The position numbers and the translations under genes were made by a program. The notes under the pieces are model-generated. The model was given only the letters and a program-made list of their open reading frames with translations. It was not told where the DNA came from and made no database searches. 6,634 nucleotides of DNA from JADFSZ01 sp022560555 [NCBI: PVC group bacterium] (GTDB lineage: Bacteria; GCA-001730085; JADFSZ01), in the NCBI GenBank assembly GCA_022560555.1, contig JADFSZ010000098.1, positions 1 through 6,634 of the forward strand. Direction: 5' to 3'. Shown piece by piece: positions 6,235 through 6,634 of this stretch (positions are counted from its first letter, which is position 1; every line of letters begins with the position of its first letter).

Positions 6235-6634
6235 GTCAAATTTATTACAAAAATTTATCCGGGTGGGGTAGATACCCTCAGAAACACTGTGCCTGTTGGG
6301 ATATACATCCCGGCCATCAACAGAAATGGCAGGAAACCGATTTTGAAAAAATCTCCATTCGGGGAATGGGACGAAGCTATGGAGATGCAAGTTTAGGCGA
6401 TAAGAAAATGTTAGTTCTCTCTTCTCAATGGGAGGACAAAATTGTTTCCTTTGATGACAAAACAGGAATCATTAAAGCGTATGCGGGAATCTCTCTTGAG
6501 AAAATTCTTGAAAACAGTATTCCTCACGGATGGTTTTTACCCGTGAGTCCAGGAACACGATTTGTTTCGCTCGGAGGCGCTGTAGCCAGTAATGTGCATG
6601 GCAAGAATCAGCATTGCGTTGTATCGGTCGGTGA
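6231..6634 (+). CDS. DprE1-like FAD-binding oxidoreductase, 3'-truncated
   Basis: The first 134 residues of a VAO/PCMH-type FAD-linked oxidase are present; the rest lies beyond the window. After LSGWGRYP (9-16), the FAD-domain signatures of decaprenylphosphoryl-ribose 2'-oxidase (DprE1) relatives appear in order: SIRGMGRSYGDASL (42-55), AGISLEKIL (85-93), LPVSPGTRFVSLGGAVASN (103-121) and VHGKNQH (122-128), where mycobacterial DprE1 has IHGKNHH. In the known pathway, DprE1 oxidises the 2'-OH of polyprenylphosphoryl ribose and a short-chain reductase (DprE2) reduces the keto-sugar to the arabinose epimer. The start overlaps the GT-C stop (ATGA) and has no clear Shine-Dalgarno site, which suggests translational coupling. 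Class and family are clear from the motifs. The sugar substrate is inferred, because more distant homologues may act on other polyprenyl sugars or differ altogether. Confidence 0.88.
   Translation, partial: MSQIYYKNLSGWGRYPQKHCACWDIHPGHQQKWQETDFEKISIRGMGRSYGDASLGDKKMLVLSSQWEDKIVSFDDKTGIIKAYAGISLEKILENSIPHGWFLPVSPGTRFVSLGGAVASNVHGKNQHCVVSVG

Overview
The window looks like a piece of the chromosome of an uncultured bacterium of moderate-to-low GC. TGA is used as a normal stop (for example at 2358-2360 and 6232-6234), Shine-Dalgarno sites are of the AGGAG type, and factor-independent terminators are strong. No marker in the window fixes the phylum. There are no RNA genes, mobile elements, CRISPR arrays or phage genes.

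Layout: (1) 3-902 (+) is the 3' end of a secreted subtilisin-like protease with two Ig-like C-terminal modules, closed by a hairpin terminator (933-969). (2) 1004-1519 (-) is a small four-helix membrane protein of unknown role, convergent with the protease. (3) A 241-bp divergent intergenic region (1520-1760) carries several short palindromes and a plausible ECF-type promoter. (4) 1761-2360 (+) encodes an ECF-like sigma-70 family factor. It overlaps by ATGA a 700-residue protein (2357-4459) that joins an anti-sigma-like N-terminal segment, one membrane helix and a complete YfbK-type von Willebrand A module. A perfect 11-bp terminator hairpin ends this unit. (5) After an extended -10 promoter, a GT-C-type polytopic glycosyltransferase-like protein (4705-6234) overlaps by ATGA a DprE1-like FAD oxidase (6231 to the window edge).

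Two functional units stand out. The sigma/anti-sigma-VWA pair looks like a self-contained transmembrane signalling system: the membrane protein would hold the sigma factor inside the cell while its metal-binding VWA module senses something outside the cytoplasm. The GT-C/DprE1-like pair looks like the start of a cell-envelope glycosylation operon that makes and uses a polyprenyl-phosphate-linked sugar. Both readings are inferred from domain content and gene overlap.
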